This document shows positions 6,956 through 13,607 of a stretch of DNA of 15,617 nt, in pieces; the stretch's first letter is position 1; each line of letters begins with the position of its first letter. Made by a program: the position numbers and the translations under genes. The stretch is taken from NCBI GenBank assembly GCA_947311455.1, contig CAMZKY010000075.1:1-15617 (forward strand), written 5' to 3'. The notes under the pieces are model-generated. The model was not told the DNA's origin. It saw only the letters and a list, made by a program, of their open reading frames with translations, and searched no databases. This stretch comes from an uncultured Marinosulfonomonas sp. (GTDB lineage: Bacteria > Pseudomonadota > Alphaproteobacteria > Rhodobacterales > Rhodobacteraceae).

Positions 6956-6966
6956 TTGAGGTTCTG

Positions 6967-7917
6967 ATGCCCTTACCCCCCCTAACAATCTATCTGGCGG
7001 CCCCACGCGGTTTTTGTGCAGGCGTTGTGCGTGCGATCAAGATCGTTGAAATGGCACTCGAAAAATGGGGCGCACCTGTCTATGTGCGCCACGAGATTGT
7101 TCATAACAAATTTGTAGTGGACGGGTTGCGCGATAAAGGCGCTGTCTTTGTCGAAGAACTGGATGATTGCCCCGATGATCGTCCTGTGATTTTTTCGGCC
7201 CACGGTGTGCCCAAATCCGTGCCAAATGCTGCGCAGGCCCGCAATCTGGTTTATGTTGATGCAACATGTCCACTGGTAAGCAAGGTTCATATCGAGGCCG
7301 AGCGCCACTCCGAAAATGGCTTGCAAATGGTGATGATCGGTCACGAAGGCCATCCCGAAACTATCGGTACCATGGGCCAACTACCTGATGGCGAAGTGTT
7401 ACTAGTGGAAACCGTCGATGATGTTGCCACCCTGTCGGTGCGCGATCCGCAAAAACTGGCCTATATCACCCAAACCACCCTTTCTATTGACGATACCGCC
7501 GGCATCGTCGCAGCATTGCATAGCCGTTTTCCCGATATCATTAGCCCCCACAAAGAAGACATCTGCTACGCCACCACTAATCGCCAAGAGGCCGTAAAAG
7601 AAATCGCCAAGAAATCGGATGCGATTCTGGTGATCGGCGCGCCCAATTCCTCAAACACCCGCCGCTTGGTCGAAGTTGGCGCGGCATCTGGTTGCGAATA
7701 TTCGCAATTGGTGCAACGGGCCAAAGATATCAACTGGCGCGCGCTTGACGGAATCAAAGCCCTTGGATTGGCGGCCGGGGCGTCGGCCCCCGAAGTACTG
7801 GTGGACGAAGTGATAAACGCCTTTCGTGATTATTACGATGTTACGGTGGAATACGTGGAAACCGCACAAGAAAACGTTGAATTCAAAGTGCCGCGCATAT
7901 TGCGAGAACCCGCATGA
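6967..7917 (+). CDS. ispH: 4-hydroxy-3-methylbut-2-enyl diphosphate reductase
   Basis: IspH (LytB) is the iron-sulfur enzyme of the last step of the MEP pathway; it reduces HMBPP to IPP and DMAPP. The protein is 316 residues, the usual length. The three cluster Cys are Cys17 (PRGFCAGV), Cys101 (DATCPLV) and Cys200 (KEDICYATTNRQ). Catalytic Glu131 is in HEGHPETIGTMGQ, and ITQTTLS supplies the conserved Thr. GAPNSSNTRRLVEV and the GASAPEVLV box near residue 280 complete the family pattern. GAGG lies 7 bases before the ATG at 6967. The gene follows a terminator closely, and its TGA overlaps the next gene's ATG by 4 bp (ATGA), so it is probably translated together with the methyltransferase. Confidence 0.98.
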   Translation: MPLPPLTIYLAAPRGFCAGVVRAIKIVEMALEKWGAPVYVRHEIVHNKFVVDGLRDKGAVFVEELDDCPDDRPVIFSAHGVPKSVPNAAQARNLVYVDATCPLVSKVHIEAERHSENGLQMVMIGHEGHPETIGTMGQLPDGEVLLVETVDDVATLSVRDPQKLAYITQTTLSIDDTAGIVAALHSRFPDIISPHKEDICYATTNRQEAVKEIAKKSDAILVIGAPNSSNTRRLVEVGAASGCEYSQLVQRAKDINWRALDGIKALGLAAGASAPEVLVDEVINAFRDYYDVTVEYVETAQENVEFKVPRILREPA

Positions 7918-8507
7918 GCGCCGACCAACGCACAATCGAAATCTACGATCAGCGCGCAAATGATTATGCCGATGTGACCAAAGATCTTGATGGAATTGAC
8001 GAATTAAAAAAATTTATTCACGCCATGCCCCAAAATGCGCATGTGCTTGATCTAGGCTGCGGCCCCGGCCTTTATGCGCAAGCCATGTCAAAAGCCGGAA
8101 TTCAGGTGGATGCCACCGACGCATCAATTGAAATGGTAAAACTCGCGGCGCAATACGACGGCGTAAATGCCTATCAGGCTAGTTTTGATGATCTATCCGG
8201 TGCCGCCATATATCACGGTATATGGGCCAGTTTCAGTTTACTTCATGCAACACGCGAAAAATTCCCTGATCACCTTGCTGCGCTTTTTCGGGCTCTTAAA
8301 CCAAAGGGGTTGTTTTATATCGCAATGAAACTGGGAAGCGGCGCAGCGCGAGACAGCATTAAACGATTTTACACCTACTACACCAAGGATGAATTATTGA
8401 CTTATCTCACCAACGCGGGCTTTGAAATTGATAGCACCAGACAAGGGCACGGCCCCGGTTTGGACGGCGTGGACGCCGACTGGATTGCGGTATCGGCCCA
8501 TGCCTGA
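7914..8507 (+). CDS. Class I SAM-dependent methyltransferase, substrate unknown
   Basis: A 197-residue class I methyltransferase. Motif I is HVLDLGCGPGLYA (about 43–55), the glycine-rich SAM loop. Asp69 in DATDAS follows the second strand and probably binds the ribose. A further acidic pair (FDDL, 91–94) and the strand with ALKPKGLFYIAMK (127–139) fit the fold. There is no substrate domain that I recognise; the C-terminal YYTKDELLTYLTNAGF is the usual helix of small-molecule methyltransferases. The start overlaps the ispH stop (ATGA) and the end overlaps rnhA by 8 bp, so the three are a tight transcription unit. The neighbours do not reveal the substrate. Confidence 0.88.
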   Translation: MSADQRTIEIYDQRANDYADVTKDLDGIDELKKFIHAMPQNAHVLDLGCGPGLYAQAMSKAGIQVDATDASIEMVKLAAQYDGVNAYQASFDDLSGAAIYHGIWASFSLLHATREKFPDHLAALFRALKPKGLFYIAMKLGSGAARDSIKRFYTYYTKDELLTYLTNAGFEIDSTRQGHGPGLDGVDADWIAVSAHA

Positions 8508-8964
8508 ATTGTTTATCTATACTGATGGCGCCTGCTCTGGCAATCCAGGCCCCGGCGGCTGGGGTGCCTTGATGATCGCCCGCGATGGCGACCGCGTTGT
8601 GAAAGAGCGCGAACTAAAGGGCGGCGAGGCCCATACAACCAACAATCGCATGGAATTGCTCGGCGCGATCAACGCGCTTGAGGCCTTGGAGCGACCGTCA
8701 AAAATCACCGTGGTCACCGACAGCGCCTATGTGAAAAACGGTGTCACTAGCTGGATCCACGGCTGGAAGCGCAACGGCTGGAAAACCTCCAACAAAAAAC
8801 CAGTTAAAAACGTTGAACTGTGGCAACGCATCGACGAGGCCCAAGCCCGCCATGAAGTAAAATGGGAATGGGTCAAAGGCCACGCCGGCCACCCGGAAAA
8901 CGAACGCGCCGACGAACTGGCCCGCGCCGGAATGGAACCGTTCAAAATAAAACGCAACAACTAA
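8500..8964 (+). CDS. rnhA: Ribonuclease HI
   Basis: Cuts the RNA strand of RNA–DNA hybrids in the cytoplasm, removing R-loops and primers. It is 154 residues, close to E. coli RNase HI (155). The catalytic set is complete: Asp9 (YTDGACSGNPGPGGWG), Glu52 (TTNNRMEL), Asp74 (VVTDSAYV), His128 (KGHAGH) and Asp138 (NERADELA). The basic handle region GWKRNGWKTSNKKPVKN is present. I place the start at ATG 8500, which gives MPELFIYTDG. Longer in-frame starts would overlap the methyltransferase heavily and add residues foreign to the family. The 8-bp overlap with the methyltransferase stop and the weak Shine-Dalgarno suggest translational coupling. Confidence 0.97.
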   Translation: MPELFIYTDGACSGNPGPGGWGALMIARDGDRVVKERELKGGEAHTTNNRMELLGAINALEALERPSKITVVTDSAYVKNGVTSWIHGWKRNGWKTSNKKPVKNVELWQRIDEAQARHEVKWEWVKGHAGHPENERADELARAGMEPFKIKRNN

Positions 8965-8965
8965 G

Positions 8966-9141
8966 CTTCTTCTTTTCTTAAATATCCGCGCCGCAGGCAT
9001 ACCCGAACGAGCAACGCTGGCGAGATGTCAAGTGACGCGAAACGTCCCCTTGTTCTTAAAGGAGTTGCTACGCAACACAGGTTTTGCCGCCCCTGACGGG
9101 GCGGCGGTGCCTGCGGCGCGGGTATTTAAGAAAAGAAGAAG
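8966..9141. repeat. 176-bp element with 34-bp near-perfect terminal inverted repeats
   Basis: The left arm (8966–8999) and right arm (9108–9141) are inverse copies over 34 bp with a single difference: T8985 faces G9122, which is a G·U pair in plus-strand RNA. The outer 19 bases are CTTCTTCTTTTCTTAAATA, then a GC-rich CCGCGCCGCAGGCA section. The centre (9000–9107, 108 bp) holds more hairpins: GACG/CGTC at 9034–9046, GTTGC/GCAAC at 9064–9076, and a perfect 8-bp stem at 9086–9105. The element fills nearly all of the gap between convergent rnhA and the thiolase. The T-rich side comes before the GC stem on both strands, opposite to an intrinsic terminator. There is no obvious target-site duplication and no transposase. 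It may be a MITE-like or REP-like dispersed element, or a structured RNA. Confidence 0.75.
9086..9105. repeat. Perfect GC hairpin inside the inverted-repeat element
   Basis: GCCGCCCC, loop TGAC, GGGGCGGC: an 8-bp all-GC stem just inside the right arm. As RNA it would be very stable on either strand. On the minus strand AAAACC follows, and on the plus strand the right arm follows, so there is no T-run for termination. Confidence 0.6.
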
Positions 9142-9155
9142 ATTGAAAAAGAGAT

Positions 9156-10331
9156 TTAGAGAGCTTCGATTGCTAAAGCGATGCCCTGACCGCCGCCGAT
9201 GCACATGGTAATCAACGCGCGCTTACCGCCTGTGCGTTGTAGTTCGTAAAGGGCTTTGACGGTTATCAACGCGCCTGTCGCCCCCACAGGATGGCCCAAT
9301 GCAATTGCACCGCCGTTCGGGTTTACTTTGGCGGGGTCAAGGCCAAGGACCTTGTTCACAGCTAGGGCTTGGGCGGCAAAGGCCTCGTTTGATTCGATCA
9401 CATCGAAATCATTCACTGTTAGGCCTGTGCGTTTCAATAATTCCCGCACCGCAGGCACGGGGCCGATGCCCATCACATTTGGTGCGACGCCCGCATGGGC
9501 ATAGCCGATAATGCGGGCGAGTGGTTTCAACCCTGCTTTATCTGCGGCCTGCGCCGTGCCAAGGATCAGCGCCGCCGCGCCGTCATTAATGCCCGAAGCG
9601 TTGCCCGCTGTTACGGTGCCATCTTTCTGAAACGCAGGGCGTAGCCCAGCAAGTGCGTCGGCGTTTGTGGCTTTGGGGTGTTCATCTACTTTGAAATCCA
9701 CTGTATCACGGCGTACGCGTACGGGAACCGGCACGATCTGATCGGTGAATATGCCTTTTTCAATCGCCGCCGCTGCACGGGTTTGGCTGGTTAGGGCAAA
9801 GGCGTCTTGTTCCTCGCGGGAAATACCATGCTCAGCAGCCACATTTTCGGCGGTGATTCCCATATGCCCCGATCCAAAAGGGCAGTTCAGCGTGCCCAGC
9901 AGCATATCTTGAGATTTTATGTCGCCCATCTTTTGCCCCCAACGTGCGGCGGGCATGATGTAGGGCGCGCGGCTCATGTTTTCGGCACCACCGGCAAGGG
10001 CGAAATCGGCGTCGCCCAGCATCAGGTTTTGCGCGGCAGAAACGATGGCTTGCGCCCCCGATCCGCACAAGCGGCTGACATTCATTGCCGGGGTGGAATC
10101 GGGCACGCCTGCGCCCATCGCCGCAACCCGCCCCAGATACATATCCTGGGGTTCGGTGTTGATGACATTGCCAAAAACCACATGGCCGATTTGATCCGGC
10201 GCAATGCCGGCCCGTTCAATCGCAGCTTTGGAAACCACAGTGGCCAATTCGGTTGGCGCAACCCCCGCAAGCGCGCCACCAAAAGTGCCGATAGCCGTGC
10301 GTGCGGCGCCTAGAATTACGATGTCGTCCAT
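9156..10331 (-). CDS. Acetyl-CoA C-acetyltransferase (thiolase)
   Basis: A 391-residue thiolase of the biosynthetic/acetoacetyl-CoA type, which joins two acetyl-CoA or splits acetoacetyl-CoA. The active-site residues are Cys89 (SRLCGSGAQA), His347 (IALGHPVGATG) and Cys377 (MCIGGGQGIALA). NPNGGAIALGHPVGATGA and ESNEAFAAQA are the other signatures. AGGAG stands 9 bases before the ATG at 10331. The gene lies 72 bp after marR on the same strand and next to the homogentisate operon. Acetoacetate is an end product of that pathway, so cleavage of acetoacetyl-CoA is a plausible role. A phaA-type role in polyhydroxybutyrate synthesis is equally possible, so I leave the symbol blank. CTGACA in the upstream gap could be a -35, but no good -10 follows. 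Confidence 0.93.
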   Translation of the reverse strand: MDDIVILGAARTAIGTFGGALAGVAPTELATVVSKAAIERAGIAPDQIGHVVFGNVINTEPQDMYLGRVAAMGAGVPDSTPAMNVSRLCGSGAQAIVSAAQNLMLGDADFALAGGAENMSRAPYIMPAARWGQKMGDIKSQDMLLGTLNCPFGSGHMGITAENVAAEHGISREEQDAFALTSQTRAAAAIEKGIFTDQIVPVPVRVRRDTVDFKVDEHPKATNADALAGLRPAFQKDGTVTAGNASGINDGAAALILGTAQAADKAGLKPLARIIGYAHAGVAPNVMGIGPVPAVRELLKRTGLTVNDFDVIESNEAFAAQALAVNKVLGLDPAKVNPNGGAIALGHPVGATGALITVKALYELQRTGGKRALITMCIGGGQGIALAIEAL

Positions 10332-10403
10332 GATGTGTGCTCCTGATTTGACTGTTGTGGAACGGGTATCCCAATTCCCGAAGCTTGTCAGAATTTCGCT
10401 GCG

Positions 10404-10826
10404 TCAATCGGCAAGAAGTGTATTAACGGCTTTTCGAAATCCGCTGGCATCCGCCCCGATTTTTTGGAGAAACTTACGCTCAAATTCCAGCGCGAGCGGT
10501 TCCAGCACCGCCACCATATCACGGCCTTTATCCGTCAGGGACAGCTCAAGCAACCGTTTGTCTTTTTCACTGGCACGTTTCAGAATATAGCCTTCCGATT
10601 CAAGGCGTGCAGCGGCGCGGGACACTTTGGATTTATCCATATCCGCCCGTTTGTGAATTTCGCGAACGCTTACGGAACAGGTATGTGCAAGATGCGCCAC
10701 CACGCGCCATTCTGCCCGCGAAATACCGTACATTTCCTTATAAATCACCGAAAAATCATGGCTGAGCCGTGTGTTCAGCACCGCAATTTGATAGGGCAGG
10801 AAACTTTCTAGATTAAAATCAGCCAT
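10404..10826 (-). CDS. MarR-family transcriptional regulator, probable regulator of the hmg operon
   Basis: A 140-residue winged-helix regulator. The recognition helix region is VSVREIHKRADMDKSKVSRA (about 52–71). The wing follows with DKRLLELSLTDKG (89–101), the MarR signature. Flanking helices would form the dimer interface. I chose ATG 10826 (MADFNLESFLPYQ) because GGAG lies 8 bases before it. A longer reading frame from a TTG at 10874 lacks support. The gene is divergent from hmgA with a 144-bp gap, and a perfect palindrome there lies between the hmgA promoter boxes. The simplest inference is a repressor of hmgA–fahA released by a pathway intermediate. The ligand is not predictable. It differs from the IclR-type HmgR of Pseudomonas. 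Confidence 0.9.
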   Translation of the reverse strand: MADFNLESFLPYQIAVLNTRLSHDFSVIYKEMYGISRAEWRVVAHLAHTCSVSVREIHKRADMDKSKVSRAAARLESEGYILKRASEKDKRLLELSLTDKGRDMVAVLEPLALEFERKFLQKIGADASGFRKAVNTLLAD

Positions 10827-10832
10827 GGCGCG

Positions 10833-10836
10833 CTCC
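10833..10836 (-). promoter_or_regulatory. Ribosome binding site that sets the marR start
   Basis: GGAG stands near the ideal distance before ATG 10826. It decides for the 140-residue product over the longer frame from a TTG at 10874. Confidence 0.6.
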
Positions 10837-10852
10837 GGTTTTCGATTGGCCC

Positions 10853-10881
10853 ATTCTGTGCATTTATCACCCAAGGATCAA
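10853..10881 (-). promoter_or_regulatory. Candidate marR promoter
   Basis: On the minus strand TTGATC (10876–10881) and CAGAAT (10853–10858) are 17 bp apart, each 4/6 to the sigma-70 consensus. The transcript would begin about 20 bases before the marR ATG. It does not overlap the palindrome at 10902–10917, which would lie just upstream of its -35. Confidence 0.35.
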
Positions 10882-10894
10882 CCCATGACCGCGC

Positions 10895-10922
10895 TTGACA
10901 CCGTTGCAAACGCAACGATACT
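10895..10922 (+). promoter_or_regulatory. Promoter of the hmgA–fahA operon
   Basis: A perfect -35 TTGACA (10895–10900) and a -10 GATACT (10917–10922, 4/6) are 16 bp apart. They lie 48 bases upstream of the hmgA ATG, so a start site near 10929 would give a leader of about 40 bases. The spacer is almost entirely the 16-bp palindrome. Confidence 0.65.
10902..10917. promoter_or_regulatory. Perfect palindrome within the hmgA promoter, probable MarR operator
   Basis: CGTTGC, AAAC, GCAACG form a perfect two-fold palindrome of 16 bp, a size typical of MarR-dimer sites. It fills the space between the -35 and -10 boxes of the hmgA promoter, so a bound protein would block RNA polymerase. The regulator gene is next door. 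The binding itself is inference. Confidence 0.65.
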
Positions 10923-10958
10923 GTTGAGCCAGCGAACAGGCACCCGATTTCACGGTGC

Positions 10959-10963
10959 AGGAG
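10959..10963 (+). promoter_or_regulatory. Ribosome binding site that sets the hmgA start
   Basis: AGGAG is followed by 7 bases and then ATG 10971. An in-frame TTG at 10965 lies only one base after it and cannot be the start. Confidence 0.7.
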
Positions 10964-10970
10964 ATTGAAA

Positions 10971-12320
10971 ATGAACAAGACGATTTCAAACGGGGTGCAC
11001 GGCCTTAGGGACGGCGTTTGCGCCTATATGCCCGGTTTTGGCAATGATTTCGAAACCGAGGCGTTGCCAAATGCGTTGCCACAAGGGATGAACAGCCCGC
11101 AAAAATGCGCCTATGGTTTATACGCGGAACAGCTGTCTGGCACCGCATTTACCGCCCCCCGTGGCCAGAATGAACGCACGTGGTGCTATCGCATTCGGCC
11201 GTCGGTGCGCCACACGTCGAAATTTACACGCATCGCGCTGGATTATTGGAAATCTGCGCCGAATATCAATCCTGATACCTTATCATTGGGGCAATACCGC
11301 TGGAATCCTGTGCCACATGCAGACCAGGCGCTAACGTTCATCACCGGTATGCGCACCATGACCACAGCGGGGGATGTGAATACGCAGGTCGGGATGGCAA
11401 CGCACATTTACCTGATCACGCAATCGATGAATGACGAATATTTCTATTCCGCCGACAGTGAAATGCTAATCATTCCACAAGAGGGGCGTTTGCGGTTTTG
11501 CACCGAACTGGGGATCATTGATCTGGAACCCAAAGAGATCGCCATCATACCGCGCGGTTTGGTGTTTCGGGCCGAAGTGATTGACGGCCCCGCGCGTGGT
11601 TTTGTCTGTGAGAACTATGGGCAGAAATTCGATCTTCCCAATCGTGGCCCAATCGGCGCAAATTGTCTGGCCAACCCACGCGATTTCAAAACCCCCGTTG
11701 CCGCGTTTGAGGATCGTGACGCCCCCAGCCGCGTGGTGATAAAATGGGGCGGGCAGTTCCATGAAACTTTTATCGACCATTCACCGCTAGATGTGGTAGC
11801 GTGGCACGGCAATTATGCAGCTTGCAAATATGATCTGCGCACATTTTCCCCCGTTGGTGCGCTGTTGTTTGATCATCCCGATCCGTCGATCTTTACCGTT
11901 TTAACCGCGCCATCGGGCATCGAAGGCACGGCGAATATTGATTTTGTGCTGTTTCGCGAACGCTGGATGGTCGCGGAAAACACCTTTCGACCGCCGTGGT
12001 ATCATAAGAACATCATGTCGGAATTGATGGGCAATATTTACGGAGTTTATGATGCTAAGCCAGATGGATTTGTCCCGGGCGGCATGAGCCTGCACAACAT
12101 GATGATCCCGCACGGCCCCGACAACGCCGCCTTTGAAGGCGCGTCAAACGCCGATCTTAAGCCCGAGTTTCTGGACAACACCATGTCCTTCATGATCGAA
12201 ACCCGCTTTCCACAACACCTAACAGATTTCGCCGCAAACGAGGCCCCTGTGCAGGACGATTATATCAATTGTTGGGATTCACTGGACAAGAAATTCGACG
12301 GGACACCGGAGGTGAAATGA
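10971..12320 (+). CDS. hmgA: Homogentisate 1,2-dioxygenase
   Basis: Opens the ring of homogentisate with O2 to give 4-maleylacetoacetate, the central step of tyrosine and phenylalanine breakdown. The protein is 449 residues, near the usual 430–450. It carries the N-terminal YMPGFGNDFETEALP, the central DHSPLDVVAWHGN, and the iron site: His345 and Glu351 in WYHKNIMSELMG and His375 in GGMSLHNMMIPHG. The spacing matches human HGD (His335, Glu341, His371). AGGAG before ATG 10971 sets the start. Its TGA overlaps the fahA ATG (ATGA). It is the first gene of the operon after the palindrome-bearing promoter. Confidence 0.98.
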   Translation: MNKTISNGVHGLRDGVCAYMPGFGNDFETEALPNALPQGMNSPQKCAYGLYAEQLSGTAFTAPRGQNERTWCYRIRPSVRHTSKFTRIALDYWKSAPNINPDTLSLGQYRWNPVPHADQALTFITGMRTMTTAGDVNTQVGMATHIYLITQSMNDEYFYSADSEMLIIPQEGRLRFCTELGIIDLEPKEIAIIPRGLVFRAEVIDGPARGFVCENYGQKFDLPNRGPIGANCLANPRDFKTPVAAFEDRDAPSRVVIKWGGQFHETFIDHSPLDVVAWHGNYAACKYDLRTFSPVGALLFDHPDPSIFTVLTAPSGIEGTANIDFVLFRERWMVAENTFRPPWYHKNIMSELMGNIYGVYDAKPDGFVPGGMSLHNMMIPHGPDNAAFEGASNADLKPEFLDNTMSFMIETRFPQHLTDFAANEAPVQDDYINCWDSLDKKFDGTPEVK

Positions 12321-13576
12321 CCAAGCTTTTAAAATCATGGATCAGTTCGGCCAATTCGCCCGACACCGATTTCCCGCTGAACAACCTGCCTTACGGGGTG
12401 TTTTCTGTTGGCAACAATGATGCCCATTGCGGCGTGGCTATCGGCGATATGATCCTTGATGTCACCGCCGCCGAGGAAACGGGTGTCTTAACGCCTGCAG
12501 ATGTGCCTGTGTTAGATGTGCCGTTCTGGAATGACTTTATGGATTTAGGCCGTGACACATGGGCTACGTTTCGGAGTAAATTAGTCAACGCATTGCGGGA
12601 TGGGAGCAGCGAACAGCCCAAATTAGAGCCGTTTTTGGTTGCGCAAGCTGACGTCACCATGGAAATGCCCTTTGCGGTTTCAGAATATACCGATTTTTAT
12701 GCAGGGATGCAGCACGCCAAAAACATGGGGGACATCCTGCGCGGATCGCCCGATCTACCCGCCAACTGGCTGCATATTCCCATCGGTTACAATGGCCGCG
12801 CCTCAACCGTGGTGGTGTCGGGAACTGATATCAGACGGCCACTGGGGCAAACCAAAGCACCCGATAGTGATGCGCCGGTTTTTGGCCCTAGCCAGCGTTT
12901 GGATATTGAACTGGAAATGGGTGCGATTGTCGGCACCGGATCAAAAATGGGACAGCCGATTACTATGGATCAGGCCGAAGGCATGATCTTTGGCTATGTG
13001 CTACTGAACGACTGGTCAGCGCGCGATATTCAGGGCTGGGAATATCAGCCGCTTGGCCCGTTTCAGGGCAAGGCCTTTGGCACCTCGATCAGCCCATGGA
13101 TCGTGACCGCTGCGGCACTAGAAGATTTTCGCACTTCGACACCGCCGCGCGAAAAGGAATTGCTGCCTTATCTAATCGAAACCAAACCCGGCTTGTTTGA
13201 TATCTCGCTTGAAATCACCCTGCAGCCCGAAGAGGCCGCCACCGCAACAACCATCACCAAAACCAATTATAACCGCACGTATTATTCCGCTGCCCAACAG
13301 TTGTGCCACCACGCAATTTCCGGCTGCGAAATGAACAGTGGCGATCTGTTGGGATCCGGCACGATTTCAGGGCCAACCCGCGATGAATTCGGCTCCTTGA
13401 TGGAGCTTAGCTGGGCAGGGCAAAAACCTTTTACCCTTGATACCGGCGAGACTCGCAGTTTTATCGAAGATGGCGATACGCTCACGTTAAAGGGCCATGC
13501 CCAAGGCAACGGATACCGCATTGGATTTGGATCATGTTCCGGCACGATCCTGCCTGCTATAGATTACGAAACATAA
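12317..13576 (+). CDS. fahA: Fumarylacetoacetase
   Basis: Hydrolyses 4-fumarylacetoacetate to fumarate and acetoacetate, the last step of the homogentisate route. The 419-residue protein has the N-terminal SH3-like part and the C-terminal FAH fold. Active-site residues align with mouse FAH: Asp126 (YTDFYAG), His133 (MQHAKNMG), Glu198 and Glu200 (LDIELEMG), Asp232 (LLNDWSARDIQGWEY) and Lys252 (QGKAFGTS). The start is ATG 12317, overlapping the hmgA stop by 4 bp, with GGAGGT just before it. An upstream in-frame start within hmgA is unlikely. The substrate of hmgA must be isomerised between the two steps, but no maiA is in the window. The next gene follows after 31 bp. Confidence 0.97.
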   Translation: MTKLLKSWISSANSPDTDFPLNNLPYGVFSVGNNDAHCGVAIGDMILDVTAAEETGVLTPADVPVLDVPFWNDFMDLGRDTWATFRSKLVNALRDGSSEQPKLEPFLVAQADVTMEMPFAVSEYTDFYAGMQHAKNMGDILRGSPDLPANWLHIPIGYNGRASTVVVSGTDIRRPLGQTKAPDSDAPVFGPSQRLDIELEMGAIVGTGSKMGQPITMDQAEGMIFGYVLLNDWSARDIQGWEYQPLGPFQGKAFGTSISPWIVTAAALEDFRTSTPPREKELLPYLIETKPGLFDISLEITLQPEEAATATTITKTNYNRTYYSAAQQLCHHAISGCEMNSGDLLGSGTISGPTRDEFGSLMELSWAGQKPFTLDTGETRSFIEDGDTLTLKGHAQGNGYRIGFGSCSGTILPAIDYET

Positions 13577-13607
13577 CCAACTAACGCGCAAACATTAGGA
13601 TACCACA

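Noticed and set aside
9064..9076. GTTGC-TAC-GCAAC as a second MarR operator resembling the hmgA palindrome
   Set aside because: The spacer is 3 bases, not 4, the outer C/G pair is absent, and it lies in a convergent gap with no promoter nearby. It fits better as an internal hairpin of the element.
9025..9096. A 23-codon ORF (MSSDAKRPLVLKG…) in the centre of the inverted-repeat element, in frame with rnhA
   Set aside because: It has no convincing ribosome binding site and lies inside strongly structured DNA. The open frame after the rnhA stop is likely chance; rnhA ends at a normal family length.
10340..10380. Imperfect palindrome GGAAcGGG…CCC…TTCC in the marR–thiolase gap
   Set aside because: The stem is broken by unequal bulges and no T-run follows, so I cannot call it an operator or terminator.
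10827..10874. Longer marR start at a TTG (16 extra residues)
   Set aside because: No ribosome binding site precedes it, and the ATG at 10826 has GGAG at good distance and gives the normal MarR length.
10940..10958. GCACC…GGTGC hairpin in the hmgA leader as a riboswitch or attenuator
   Set aside because: A 5-bp stem with a 9-base loop is too weak and no alternative fold is visible.
12269..12316. fahA start inside hmgA
   Set aside because: The added residues come from the hmgA coding sequence in another frame; the ATG at 12317 has GGAGGT and the usual ATGA overlap.
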